A stretch of DNA of 24,986 nt from Irineochytrium annulatum (Eukaryota; Chytridiomycota; Chytridiomycetes; Chytridiales; Chytridiaceae). Positions 1-9,083 of the stretch are shown one piece after another (within the stretch, counting starts at the first letter, position 1; each line of letters opens with the position of its first letter). The notes below the pieces were generated by a model. The model saw nothing but the letters and a program-made list of their open reading frames with translations, searched no databases and had not been told where the DNA came from. The DNA lies in assembly GCA_027600665.1 (NCBI GenBank), contig JADGJL010000328.1:1-24986 (forward strand), given 5' to 3'. The position numbers and the translations under genes are program-made.

Positions 1-372
1 ACTTTGCCCCATTGCTTGCATTTAACATGGAGCTCCATACGTTGAAAGACCAACTTTTTTTGGGGGGAAGTAAGTACAAGAGACACTACTGGAAACGTCT
101 GGTGTGTAATAAAAATCTATGAGTAGAGACGAAAGCCGGTGGGAAGTATGTAAGTACGTAAGAAATGAAATTGAGCGGCCAGGCGAAGAGCAAAAGTAGT
201 TGCAAATATGTCCGGCTATGTCACGGAGTTGCAAAAAATGTGTAGTGGACAGTACGAACTTGACTAACCTTCGTAACAACAACGAGAAAAGCCTCAAGAG
301 TAAGAAAACCAAACCGACACAAAGTCCAGGTCGCATACAAAATCCTTCAACATCCTCTCCACCTCCACGCCT
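1..372. other. left-edge spacer, 3' side of the SAM-domain gene
   Basis: 372 bases downstream of the minus-strand SAM-domain gene. A minus-strand frame (22-336) and the start of a plus-strand frame are open but have no family features and look like chance. Nothing else supportable. Confidence 0.4.
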
Positions 373-2148
373 CTATGCCGCAGAGGACCTCGGCGTCGTA
401 TCATATGCAGGCGGCGGCAAAACACCCGCCGGAGCTTCCGGATATCCACCACTGATCACCGTATCCCCCCTCCTCAGCTCCATCGGGTCCGCCACACTCC
501 CGCCTCCGACGCTCCCGGCCGCCCCCGCATGGCTCTCCATCCACAGCCTTCGGATGGCCTCCTGCATCGACAGCCGGTCCCCGATGCTCCCGATGCCCAG
601 ATCCCCCTTCATGACGTCCATTGTCAAGCTCATGAGAGCACGCCCGTCCACGCGGTTCTCGCGGAGCGAGGCCGCCACCTCCGGGCTGAGGTTTACGCGC
701 GCGCACCACGCCGAGACCTGGTCGATCGTCCAGAGGGAGGGGTCGACCGATGAGACCTCCGCAAAGGAGGAACTGGAGCCTGCCGAGGACATGAAGGCTC
801 CAGGGGCGAGGCCGTGCGCCTCAAGGTGCTTGGAGGAGATGGAGGACGGCGGGGCTGGGGCCGTGGGGCGATCAACGTTCCGACCACCGGTCGACATCCC
901 GTCCACGGTCCCCGACCCGGCGCCAGACATCCCGAGGCTCTGATAATCCGCCTTCTCCCTCGCGCCCTGATCCGCCAGCTGCATCGCGAAGCTCGAGGAC
1001 GCGATCTGCGCAAAGAGGCCATCGTCCGAGGGGGGCAGCTGAGGCAACTGCGGCAATACGGAAGCGGGGCGGGAGGACGACGAGGGAGGGACACCGGGCT
1101 CGCGAATGTTGGCGTTCAGGACAGTGAGCGTGATAGGTGACGCGGCCTCGACGGACGAGGACGAGCGGCCGCCGGCTAGGAAGGCCGACTCGGCCGAGGG
1201 CTTGAACATGCTGTTCCGGTTCGAACGGACGGTCGTGCCGATTGTGGTGATGGGAGTCGGGGGCGGGCGAGCGTTTACGGTTGGAAGTGTGGATTTCGAC
1301 GAGCCAGAGGAGCGGCGGCGCGTCAGACAGATGGCCACGACGGCGATGATGGCTATCAGGACCACGCCGCCAGCTACGGCACCGCCAATCAAGGCGGCGC
1401 TCGGGGAGGAGGAGGTGGACGCGCTCGAGGCCGCAGATGCGACGGAAGTGGACGCCGACGTTGTCGATGTGTGAATGGCGGAGGTGAGCGACGACAACGA
1501 CAAGGGCGAGGTGGGAGAAACAGATGCTAACGTTGCGGATGTGGATGCAGCTGCTGATGATGCGAGAGTAGAAGTTGACGCTGTTGTCGAGCCTCCCAGA
1601 GGCGTGGCAATCGTTGTGCATGCCGTTTGGACGTTAAGCAGCATGGCGGCATCGTTGGGGCTACATGCCGCCAGAGCGGTGCACTTAGTGATCGGGACAT
1701 AATAGAGCTAACAAAGGACGTTAGCGATGCATTTGGACAACGAGGGCGGCCATCACGACGGCATTGAAGAAGGAAACACTCACATAAACGAACTGACTGC
1801 AAAACGACACCAGACCGGCCTGCGTCGGTTTTGTCGTCAGACCCAATGCGCTCGTTGCAAAGCACACCTGGGCGCACGGCGACAGGTCGACCAAGTAAGT
1901 ATCGATAGTCTCGGCAACAGCCATGATTCGTGCTGAAGCCCGATTGAAAGGGACCGTGCGGCCGAGGTGGGAATGCCGAGTCGTTGGACCTGAACTATAA
2001 GCCCTCTGTCACGCCGTCGGCCGGGTTGGGGCGAAGGGTGGAGCGGAGGGACACCTGGAAATGAAGGCGACGGAGCGGTTGAGCGACGCAGCTCCCAAAC
2101 GCCAAACAGAGCAATGGTTGCACAGCCGGCATAACGAGCCTTCCGCAT
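373..2148 (-). CDS. CFEM-like / TM / SAM-domain single-pass membrane protein
   Basis: Model: exons 1924..1784 and 1707..373 (491 aa), joined in phase 0 at a GTGAGT donor and a TTAG acceptor preceded by a CTAAC-type branch site. A possible 5' exon 2148..2055, joined in phase 1 to an exon starting at 1932, adds a basic-hydrophobic leader that could be a signal peptide (525 aa in all). Seen in the 491-aa model: six cysteines within about residues 15-77 (C-x3-C, a lone C, then C-x5-C and a last C), resembling a CFEM domain that lacks its central CxC pair; a long Ser/Thr/Ala-rich stalk; one TM helix (about 151-175) followed by Arg-Arg-Arg as stop-transfer; a disordered linker; a SAM domain (about 369-437, beginning DPSLWTIDQVSAWC). 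Inference: a surface sensor or adhesin whose SAM domain oligomerises or recruits partners inside the cell. The 5' end is the least certain part. No known gene is assigned. Confidence 0.75.
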
Positions 2149-2563
2149 ACTTCTGGGTTTTTCATCCAGTTCAGCCCTTCTTGCCATTGATTCTTCTGTC
2201 TTGTTCAATGCAGTAGCGCGATGCTGACTGAGATATAAGGAAGCAATCAGCTCGACATCGAGGGGGCCGGACGCCGCAACGGCGAGGATACGTTTACTAC
2301 ATATCCCTTTTCAGCTGTCATTGGCTGTTCTAATCGGTCGGTCCAGATACCTCCCGGGGGTTTATGCATTGCTCTTGGAAAGTAAACGATCATTCAATTA
2401 GACTTTAAGACACCATCTGCAGTCTACTGGCAAAACCTTATGAGGCTTCACTTAACTATGCATACAACAGCAATTAAAAAAGAAATAGCAGCCCTTCAAG
2501 GTATCGCCCTTCTAGCCGGTATTATTGAACCCTCTACTTTGTACAGCCATGTCGATATCCCCC
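2149..2563. other. spacer between SAM-domain gene and bHLH paralog A
   Basis: About 415 bases with no convincing gene. It contains the 3' side of paralog A and the upstream region of the SAM-domain gene, both minus strand. The right part (2540-2563) carries one copy of a 24-nt imperfect repeat whose second copy, 60 nt away at 2600-2623, lies inside the coding end of paralog A. Confidence 0.5.
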
Positions 2564-2623
2564 TTATCGGTATCGGCCACAGACGTCGCAAGCTCGCGCT
2601 GTACCGCCATATCCACATCCCCC
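2540..2623. repeat. two copies of an imperfect 24-nt repeat, 60 nt apart
   Basis: TGTACAGCCATGTCGATATC at 2540 and TGTACCGCCATATCCACATC at 2600, each followed by CCCC, differ at four positions. The 60-nt period equals 20 codons. The first copy lies just past the stop of bHLH paralog A and the second within its last codons, so a local duplication may have shaped that C-terminus. Confidence 0.55.
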
Positions 2624-4263
2624 ACACGCGCCGCACCCACGTATGCCCCATGACCCACCGGCACCAGCTGCTGGTGACGTCGATGGAGACAGCGGCGAAC
2701 CCATCGTCGCGCCCATTGACGCGCTGGTGCTAACAACGCCCGTATCAACCGACAGCGCCAGCCCGGAGACTGGCGTCGTGGCCAGCTGCTGCGGCGGCGT
2801 GAGTGATAGCGTATGATGAGGCGGCGTTGTCGGTGGAGCGAGGGCGCTGGGGATCGGTGTAGAAGCGGGTGTTGGCAGAGTTGGTCTCGGGCCTTGTTGT
2901 GGATGGTGTCGATGGTGTGACGGGCTCGGATCCATCGCCAGCGTCACGAATGGTTGGAACTGGGATATGTGGAACTCCACTCGCTCGTCGTCCTCGACCC
3001 GCCGCGGCGTGAACGCCTTAAAGCGCTGCTGGTCCTGCATCGCGTCGTGAAGTTGGTATCGTTGCCGGTACTTTTTGGCCACGGTATCATCCAAGGGTAT
3101 GCGTTGCTGAAGCGCCAAGGTCTCCAGAGTCGCGACTGGTGTCGACGGGCTCGCCAGCGACGACAGCGTGCTCGCCGAGGAGGTCGACGTCGCGCGGAGG
3201 GTGGAACTGGGTATTTCCTGGTGGTATTGAGGCTGCGGTGGTGATGCGACAATGCCGCTGGCGTTCTGCAAGGGGGAGGGGGGGTAGACCTGCGGGACAA
3301 TGGCGGCGACGGCCTCGAGGGTCGAGAAGGATGATGAGGAGGTAAAGACGAGGTCGGTGTAGTCGACGAAAGCGGAAGGGAGGGTCGTAGGCAGGGAGGT
3401 GAAGTTCTCTGTGAGATATTCCCTTCATGCAGAAGTCAGAACAGGCTCAACTTCAGCTATTAAAAAAAGTGGACTTACTGCCGTTCCTTCCTCTTCGTTC
3501 CACGCGGGGCCTGCAGCTGCCCACCGTGATTTGAATTAATTCCGGCGTTTGGCTCGACGGCGGTTTCAGAGATTAAACTCATGTGCTGGTCTACCACGCT
3601 TGCCGGCTGGGGTCGCAAGAGCTGTTCCGGCGCTGGCGCGCCTGCATTGGCTAGGGCCAGCTGCCGGGATAGCTGGTGATACGGGAGGCGGTAAGGGACG
3701 GGGTTATTGCCAGCGGGGCTTCCCATGGAAGCCGAGGCGCCAATGGCGAGTCGGGCGGCCCGGAGCTGGGCCTCAAGGTCGGCGACGCGCTCTTTAAGGC
3801 TAACTGATTCATACTGAGTTAGCGAGAAGGAAACACATATACAGGAAATAGCGGACAACCCACCGATATAGTCGCTGGCACGGTCTAAGATCAGCAATGT
3901 CGATGGGCGGTCGGTCTTCAGCCCCGGAATGCATGCCTGAAGCCTGGTAAGTGAAGCGCGATGGCTCGTTCGTCGCTGGCGCTCATGCTCATTGTGGTTT
4001 GGCCTGTTCTTCCTGTTGCAGCGGAGGCGAAAGAGGTCAGAATGCGAACGGTAAGGACATACGGACGAACTCTAAACCCCAAACAACGCGCTATTAATAG
4101 TAACAGACCCTTTCTCTCACCTCCGTCGCGGCTTCGAGGACGCGAGTGGCTTCGTGGCGGAGTCGGACGGGGACGCGTGGGGGCTTAGCAGGGATGGCGA
4201 GGGCGAATCGTGAACGCGATCGCGATCGCGGTCCGGCGAGTCGTCGCTTGAAAGCTCTTCCAT
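2564..4263 (-). CDS. bHLH-leucine-zipper transcription factor (paralog A)
   Basis: Model: exons 4263..4121, 4012..3864, 3803..3479 and 3422..2564; 491 aa with phases 2, 1, 2. The basic region (NHNEHERQRR) has the H, E and R positions of class B E-box (CACGTG-type) binders. Helix 1 ends in RLQACIPGLK, the loop contains DRPS, and helix 2 reads ILDRASDYI. A short zipper follows (SLKERVADLEAQL). The rest is low-complexity, rich in Ser, Pro, Gln and Thr, with a basic GTKRKERQ patch before the last intron. The last 23 residues hold five Cys at 469, 472, 475, 484 and 487. The start was chosen because exon 1 then matches that of the paralog at 5768-8320 in length and phase. The intron 3 acceptor (ATGAAG) is weak but is the one I found that keeps frame. 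Role by family: nuclear, dimeric DNA-binding regulator; targets unknown. Confidence 0.85.
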
Positions 4264-4352
4264 GCGGCGCTCGTGGGGTCGGGGCCAGCCGACCACACAG
4301 GGTATTGCTTCAATTCGTGAGGTCGAGGGGGAAGCGCGCCGTCGTGGGCGTG

Positions 4353-4362
4353 TTATATATAT
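4353..4362 (-). promoter_or_regulatory. TATA-like element upstream of bHLH paralog A
   Basis: An alternating TA run (CATATATATAAC on the minus strand) lies about 90 nt upstream of the chosen ATG at 4263. Position and sequence fit a TATA box, but no transcript start is known, so this is inference only. Confidence 0.3.
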
Positions 4363-4441
4363 GAAAGGCCGTAAACTCCACAGCGCGACGAAGCCAACTA
4401 CGAACGCCCAGGACTCCTTCATGCAAGATAGCGACTTTTCC

Positions 4442-4811
4442 TCACGAATTCTTTTTCATGTGCCCACTACTGAAGGGAAGAACCGCAGGCCCATCCTTTG
4501 GCCGGTTCGCCGGATCTTCCGCGAAGTCGGGATCAGTTATGGCGCCCCAAGGAATCTGGCAGACGACATAGCGTTGGGCGTTATAGCTTTGGCGGTACCA
4601 GCATGTCGGGTCCGCAGTAGATGACGGGGACTTGACGGCAGCAGGAAGGTGGGCAGAAAATCGATGAAGGAAGAGTGAAAACGAGAAGGTGCAAAAAACC
4701 TGGGACCGCGCGAGACACCCTCGCGACACCTCTTTTACCAGCGGCCTCGCCGCACCACGAAATCAATGGGCAGAGAACTGTCCCCCACGAAAATATCAGC
4801 CCTTCATGCAC
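4442..4811 (-). other. unresolved minus-strand ORF, possible small gene
   Basis: Two overlapping minus-strand frames look more protein-like than expected by chance. One runs 4581-4811. The other ends at 4442 with a varied, hydrophilic C-terminus (contains PWGAITDPDF and ends in HMKKNS). I could not join them with a convincing splice pair and phase, and I recognise no family. A stretch of about 700 bases upstream of paralog A otherwise holds only promoter and leader sequence. If real, this would be a protein of roughly 80-130 residues. Confidence 0.25.
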
Positions 4812-4966
4812 ATAGGAAAGACAACACGGGTCCTGTTTAAGGGCCTTGCAAGCTTAAGTCAGTTCAGCCATGACGCCCACGATATCCGGCCTTCCTCAGA
4901 GCGGATGACGGCGTGATGGTTTTCTTCACCAGTGTTCTTTCATACGCCAGGCGAGGACGGGCAACG

Positions 4967-5347
4967 ATGCCTTCAACTGAAGCGACGCCGCTTGCCAACC
5001 AATGTGAAGATAGCTAAGCCATCCACGCGGCGGGCGTCAGAGCCTCCAGCCGAACATATTTTGAAAGAGGTGGGAAAGGAGTCGAAGCAAAGGATAAAGC
5101 AAGCCTGCTTGTGTGGGATTCGTGCAAATGCAGAATTATCCTGAGCAAAGTATCGGCGAGGTTTCAATCAAGCGGGCTGGCTGGTTCGAACCTCTCGGCC
5201 GGGTTATTCGGGTTGTTTTGCGGAGGCTTCTTTATCTTGCGTACCTTCTATGGTCTGCGGCCGTCGGTTATGGATTTACGCAACACCCCCCACGAGTTGT
5301 TTCTGCCCATTTTACACGAAACCAGAGGACAGAACGATGATGGTTGA
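4967..5347 (+). CDS. possible small single-pass membrane protein
   Basis: An ATG at 4967 and an open frame from 5018 to the TGA at 5345-5347 are in the same frame, separated by one TAA. A 39-nt intron from 5004 (GTGAAG) to the AG just before GCCTCC would remove that stop and keep frame. The open part contains a Cys pair (SCKCRII) followed by a Gly-rich hydrophobic segment (NLSAGLFGLFCGGFFIL) and a polar tail. An AATAAA at 5407-5412 follows the stop by about 60 nt. The CxCR plus Gly-rich TM arrangement is loosely reminiscent of DMAC1/TMEM261 (DUF4536) complex I assembly proteins, but the match is too weak to name. It lies between the two bHLH paralogs on the opposite strand. Confidence 0.3.
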
Positions 5348-5767
5348 ACAGGTTGTAATTAATCTTTCCAGCCTATGTGTGTGCATTCGTGAGTGTGTGC
5401 GGGAACAATAAATTCCAATCGGTAGACGATTTAAACAGCCAAAAAAGAATAAAAATAAAAAAATACATAGTCGCGATAGCACACCGGTAACAAACGTGAG
5501 CGAGCAATAAAAATGGGCGCAAAAAGTGAGGGAGCAGGAGAATACGTGGCGCTCTAGAGTTACCGAGAAAGGGGCGTTCAAAAATTAAAATAAAAGTTTA
5601 AGATTTAAGACTCAGCTTACGAACACGCGCAAGATATCCGCGCAAAAATAAAAAAAAATATAATTAAGGAAAAAGTCGCAGATCCGCCGAGCGGAGGATA
5701 AAATAAAGTAAAAATATAGAAGAGAACAAAGTCCATATCCGCGACCTCTTACAGTCCCAGGCATATG
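5348..5767. other. AT-rich spacer between small ORF and bHLH paralog B
   Basis: About 420 bases with many A-runs on the plus strand (around 5445-5470, 5580-5600 and 5645-5720). No coding frame of quality on either strand. It probably holds the convergent 3' untranslated ends of the plus-strand ORF ending at 5347 and the minus-strand gene ending at 5768. Confidence 0.6.
5407..5412 (+). terminator. AATAAA polyadenylation-type signal
   Basis: A consensus AATAAA lies about 60 nt after the stop of the small plus-strand ORF ending at 5347. It gives mild support for that ORF. The spacer is A-rich, so chance occurrence is possible. Confidence 0.3.
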
Positions 5768-8320
5768 TCACCTCTGCAACCCTCCACTCGCTTTACAAGC
5801 ACCGCATACCCCGCTCCCACCCGCTGCACCCACACCCGTGGGCATCATCCCCCCACAATGACCATGGAACCACCGGTGGCACCCATCGCACGAGAACATC
5901 GACGGGCCCTCGACACTCCACGCGTTCGAGCATCCCGCGCAGCGAATTTTCGACGCGGCGGCAGTCCCCGATGTCGCGGCGAGGTGAACCGTCGGAGGCG
6001 AACGCGATGGGGACGGCGGGGACGTCGATGTCCTCATGGGCGCGTTGGAGGGCTTGGGCATGACGGCGACGCGCTTGTGGTACTGCGCGTCGTCCCCCGC
6101 GCGACTGCGGCTTCCCGACGGCGACGGTTGAGCGGCGACACCACCGGCAACCCCGGCAGTCACCACCGCGAGCTGCCCGCCAACCCGCGGCGGTTGCTGC
6201 TGCTGCTGCTGCTGCTGCGGTTGTACGATTGGCTGGTATTGAAACGTTGGCGTCCCACCGGGCTGGGCGACGAGCAGCGTGCCCATTTGGGGCGTCCCCA
6301 TTTGTGGCGTCGACACGTTCGCCTGCATGGGCGTAGGCATCGGCGTCAGCATGGCTGTCGGCGGCGTCGTCATCCCTCCCGTACTCCGCGTCCTCGCGTG
6401 ACCGCGACCGTGCGCCATCGAGCCTGCCGGGTGGGAGGGAAGATTGCCGGCTATCGACGACGATAGCGTTCCCGCGCTCGGGATGAAGGAGGATGGATCC
6501 AGGCGAGCCATCTCAGCCGAGACGCGGAATAGGGATGCAGAAGAGTCGGTGGAGGATGATGATACCGTGCGACGGTGATGCGGGGGTACGTTGCGGGATT
6601 GCTGCTGTTTCTGTCCGGGTCCAGGATAGTAGAAGGGCGTATATACTGGGCCCTGCTGACTTTGTCCTTGCTGCTGGTGCTGCTGCAACTGCTGTTGCTG
6701 TAAGCCAGTGATCACGACGGGCGACCCCACCGTCGGGCTCGCGAGCTGCTGCGGGAATGGGCTCGGCGCTGGCCTGTACATGGCCGCGGCCGCCGTCGGC
6801 GCCGCCTGCGGATACGAAAACGACCTCCCTGTTACCATTGAAGCTGGCCCCGCCGGCGTCGGGGCAAGCGCATACCGGATCGATGGGGACTGTATGATGA
6901 GTTGAGGCGGGTGAGGTTGCACGTCGGGAGGTTGTGCGCCGGGCGAAGAAAGGAACGGTGTCTGGGGAGAGGCATGCGAGGGTTGGGGGTGAAGGTAGGA
7001 GAAGGAGGGCGTTGGTGGCATCTGCGGGTTAGGGTTGGTGGGTGCTCCAACGGTCGCTGTTGAGGCTGAGGGATTTGTCACAAAACTAAAGGGACGATAG
7101 TGAGGCGGTTCAGACGGGCTAGTGGCCAGAGAGATAGTCGAACTCTCTTTAACGATGAAGTCGCCGCTGTTTGTGCGTAATCAGTCTTTCTATCCGGCAA
7201 CATAGGAACGAGCAACTCACTTCGAGCTCTTTCGCTTCCGCGAGCCACCCTGCTCCTCATACGTGTATGTAACCCAAGGCGCCGTATCCGTGTCTTTCGA
7301 CGCGGCCATCATCGACATCGAATCCACGATAACGCCGCCCGCGGTAGCGGCGTCGTTACCAGCCGCCATCCTCTCCTGAAGCGCTTTTATGCGCGCCTCC
7401 AAATCGTTGCCAGAAGCCTGTTGGTCCAGATATTGGGGCGCAGGCGTCAATTGCATGCTCCCTTGCTGCTGCTGCTGCTGCGAGATCCCAGATGTCACGC
7501 CAGCGTCTACGAGCTGAGAACTACTCGGCATGCGCGCCCCTGCGACGTTGTACGTGTTCACGCTAGGCGTGACGGTAAGAGAAACCGTGGCGTCCGGCGG
7601 GCTCGGGGCCGGCTGTACAAGCGGCGGGCCGGCGGGACTCCTAGTCGTCGGAGAAGAGTTCGACGAGGACGGCAGGCTGGATAGGACCAGTGTCGTGGAG
7701 GTTGACGGCGCGGAAAGCTGACCCGAGTTCGGCAGCGAGCCAGGCTGGCGTGGCGGCTGGCTGTGAGGTTGCTGGACAGGAATTTGAGGAGAAGTGGAAG
7801 TGGTCGATTTGCGGAGAGCCTCAAGCTGAGCCTCTAGGTCCCTTATGCGCTGCTCCAGGCTCACTGCGAAAAATTCTTTAACGTACGCACCGAGTAAAAG
7901 CGGCCGTCGACAATATATTTACCAATGTAGTCTCTGCCTCGCTCGATGATATGGATGGCCGACGGCTTATCTGTCCTGAGGCCCGGGATGACATCCTTCA
8001 GCCTGTTGAGGGAGTCGCGCTGGTTGGACCTCCGCTTGCGTTCCAGCTCGTTGTGGTTGGCGCGTTTGCCCAGAGACCTGTGTTCATGGAGGAACGAGGC
8101 GCGGGCAGGTCAGCATAAAAACGGAGATAGGTAGCGCCCAGTGCCTTTGAGTGGAAGGACACTGGGCGTAGACTGGTGCGCACCTCCTCGGCTTCGCGCT
8201 CTTAGACGAGGAGCCCGCCGCGGCGGAGGCGTTGGCAGCCGGTGACGGCGAGGCCGACGAGCGGTTGGGTCCGCCGCCCCGCTCGTTCAAGTCTTCCTCT
8301 TCCTCTGAGAAGTCGTCCAT
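5768..8320 (-). CDS. bHLH-leucine-zipper protein with C-terminal PHD finger (paralog B)
   Basis: Model: exons 8320..8184, 8077..7923, 7863..7221 and 7166..5768; 777 aa with phases 2, 1, 2, identical to paralog A, and the same 292 coding bases before intron 2. An acidic N-terminus (MDDFSEEEED) leads to a bHLH at about 46-98 (basic region ANHNELERKRR, helix 2 IIERGRDYI), then a zipper (SLEQRIRDLEAQLEALRKS). A Ser/Pro/Gln-rich middle carries several polyQ tracts and a basic SRKRKSSK patch. The last 57 residues form a PHD-type finger with C721, C724, C738, C741, H746, C749, C766 and C769, including the CDGCHRWFHGHC core. Known of the families: bHLH-Zip dimers bind E-boxes, and PHD fingers often read histone H3 tails. 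Inference: a sequence-specific factor that also reads chromatin. Paralogous to, and probably a tandem duplicate of, the gene at 2564-4263. Confidence 0.88.
5795..5941 (-). other. PHD-type zinc finger coding segment
   Basis: Encodes C-x2-C-x13-C-x2-C-x4-H-x2-C-x16-C-x2-C with the aromatic WFH core, which is the Cys4-His-Cys3 layout of PHD fingers. It lies in the last exon of the bHLH-Zip paralog B, with 8 residues following before the stop. Confidence 0.8.
6193..6220 (+). repeat. CTG/CAG microsatellite (polyQ)
   Basis: A run of CTG triplets on the plus strand encodes a glutamine run in paralog B. Similar shorter tracts occur at about 6665-6702 and 7463-7480 in the same gene. Length polymorphism is to be expected here. 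Confidence 0.8.
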
Positions 8321-9083
8321 CTCATCGGCCTCCCCGCGGTCCAGCGCTGGCAGGCGGTGGCGGGGTGGGTGCACGTCGTGGGCTGTCAGCGTTGGCGGCG
8401 CAATCGGGTGCCGAAGGCACTGAAGGAGCCCGCTGTCGGTGACGAGAGGCTCGGCCGATGATAATGGTTTCTTGGTTCCGCAAGCCTTGACCAACTACCA
8501 AGGCTGCAAACCTCTAACTGCCCACCGCGACGACGGAGCCGAGCAGAGCCGACGAGGAGCGGTCTGGCTGGCTGGTCGCCGGCTCGCGTCCAAACAGGAG
8601 TTGAATACGAGACGGCGAAGTTCGCACAGACCACCTCCTCAGAGAACACGCGAAGGACGCGGTTTCGGCATCGGAGATAAAACCGAAGGCTTTGTGAAGA
8701 AGACTCGAACCAATTGCATTACAATCTGAAATACTCCCGCAATTTATTCGCGTCATCCTCGGCCCGTCGGCGCCCTCGTAATGGGCTTGGCCACTGCCGT
8801 TCCAACCTCTGGTTCGTAGGCCCGCCACGACTCTGAACCCGAAGCGCCGACTCCGTCTCTCTTCTTCCGCCGGCCCATCGACCGGGCCGCAATTAATTGC
8901 ATTATTTGCATGTAACGTATTGAACGTAAACCGAGAGGGTGCAAACTTTACGATATAAAGATGGAACGATTACACAACAACGCTTACCTCAGGGTGCGAC
9001 ATCAAAATAATTACATAGGCAGTCCCTGGTATCATTGCCCATGTGCACCATATATTATCATATTTAGTCTATTTGCTTGCCCA
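8321..9083. other. spacer between bHLH paralog B and the CCDC138-like gene
   Basis: About 760 bases between the 5' end of paralog B and the 3' end of the next minus-strand gene. An in-frame upstream extension of paralog B (to an ATG at 8494) is possible but not supported by comparison with paralog A. The rest is moderately AT-rich and holds no gene I can support. It presumably contains the promoter of paralog B. Confidence 0.5.

Noticed and set aside
200..943. 247-codon plus-strand ORF over the left gene
   Set aside because: Antisense to the SAM-domain exon; composition is the reverse reading of a GC-rich Ser/Pro-coding region, with no domain.
872..1621. 249-codon minus-strand ORF
   Set aside because: Out-of-frame shadow of the SAM-domain gene; the true frame has a TM helix and SAM domain.
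6193..6220. CTG repeat considered as part of a CRISPR or satellite array
   Set aside because: In-frame polyQ microsatellite within a coding exon; no spacer-repeat pattern.
5765..6466. 233-codon plus-strand ORF
   Set aside because: Antisense to the PHD-bearing exon of bHLH paralog B; Arg/His-rich shadow frame without motifs.
6493..6905. Plus-strand ORFs that look membrane-like (Ala/Gly/Val-rich)
   Set aside because: Antisense of polyQ and Pro/Ala-rich codons of paralog B; hydrophobicity is an artefact of reversed CAG/GCC codons.
7015..7045. Telomere-like GGGTTAGGGTTGG motif
   Set aside because: A single short occurrence inside the coding exon of paralog B, encoding Pro/Asn/Thr residues; not an array.
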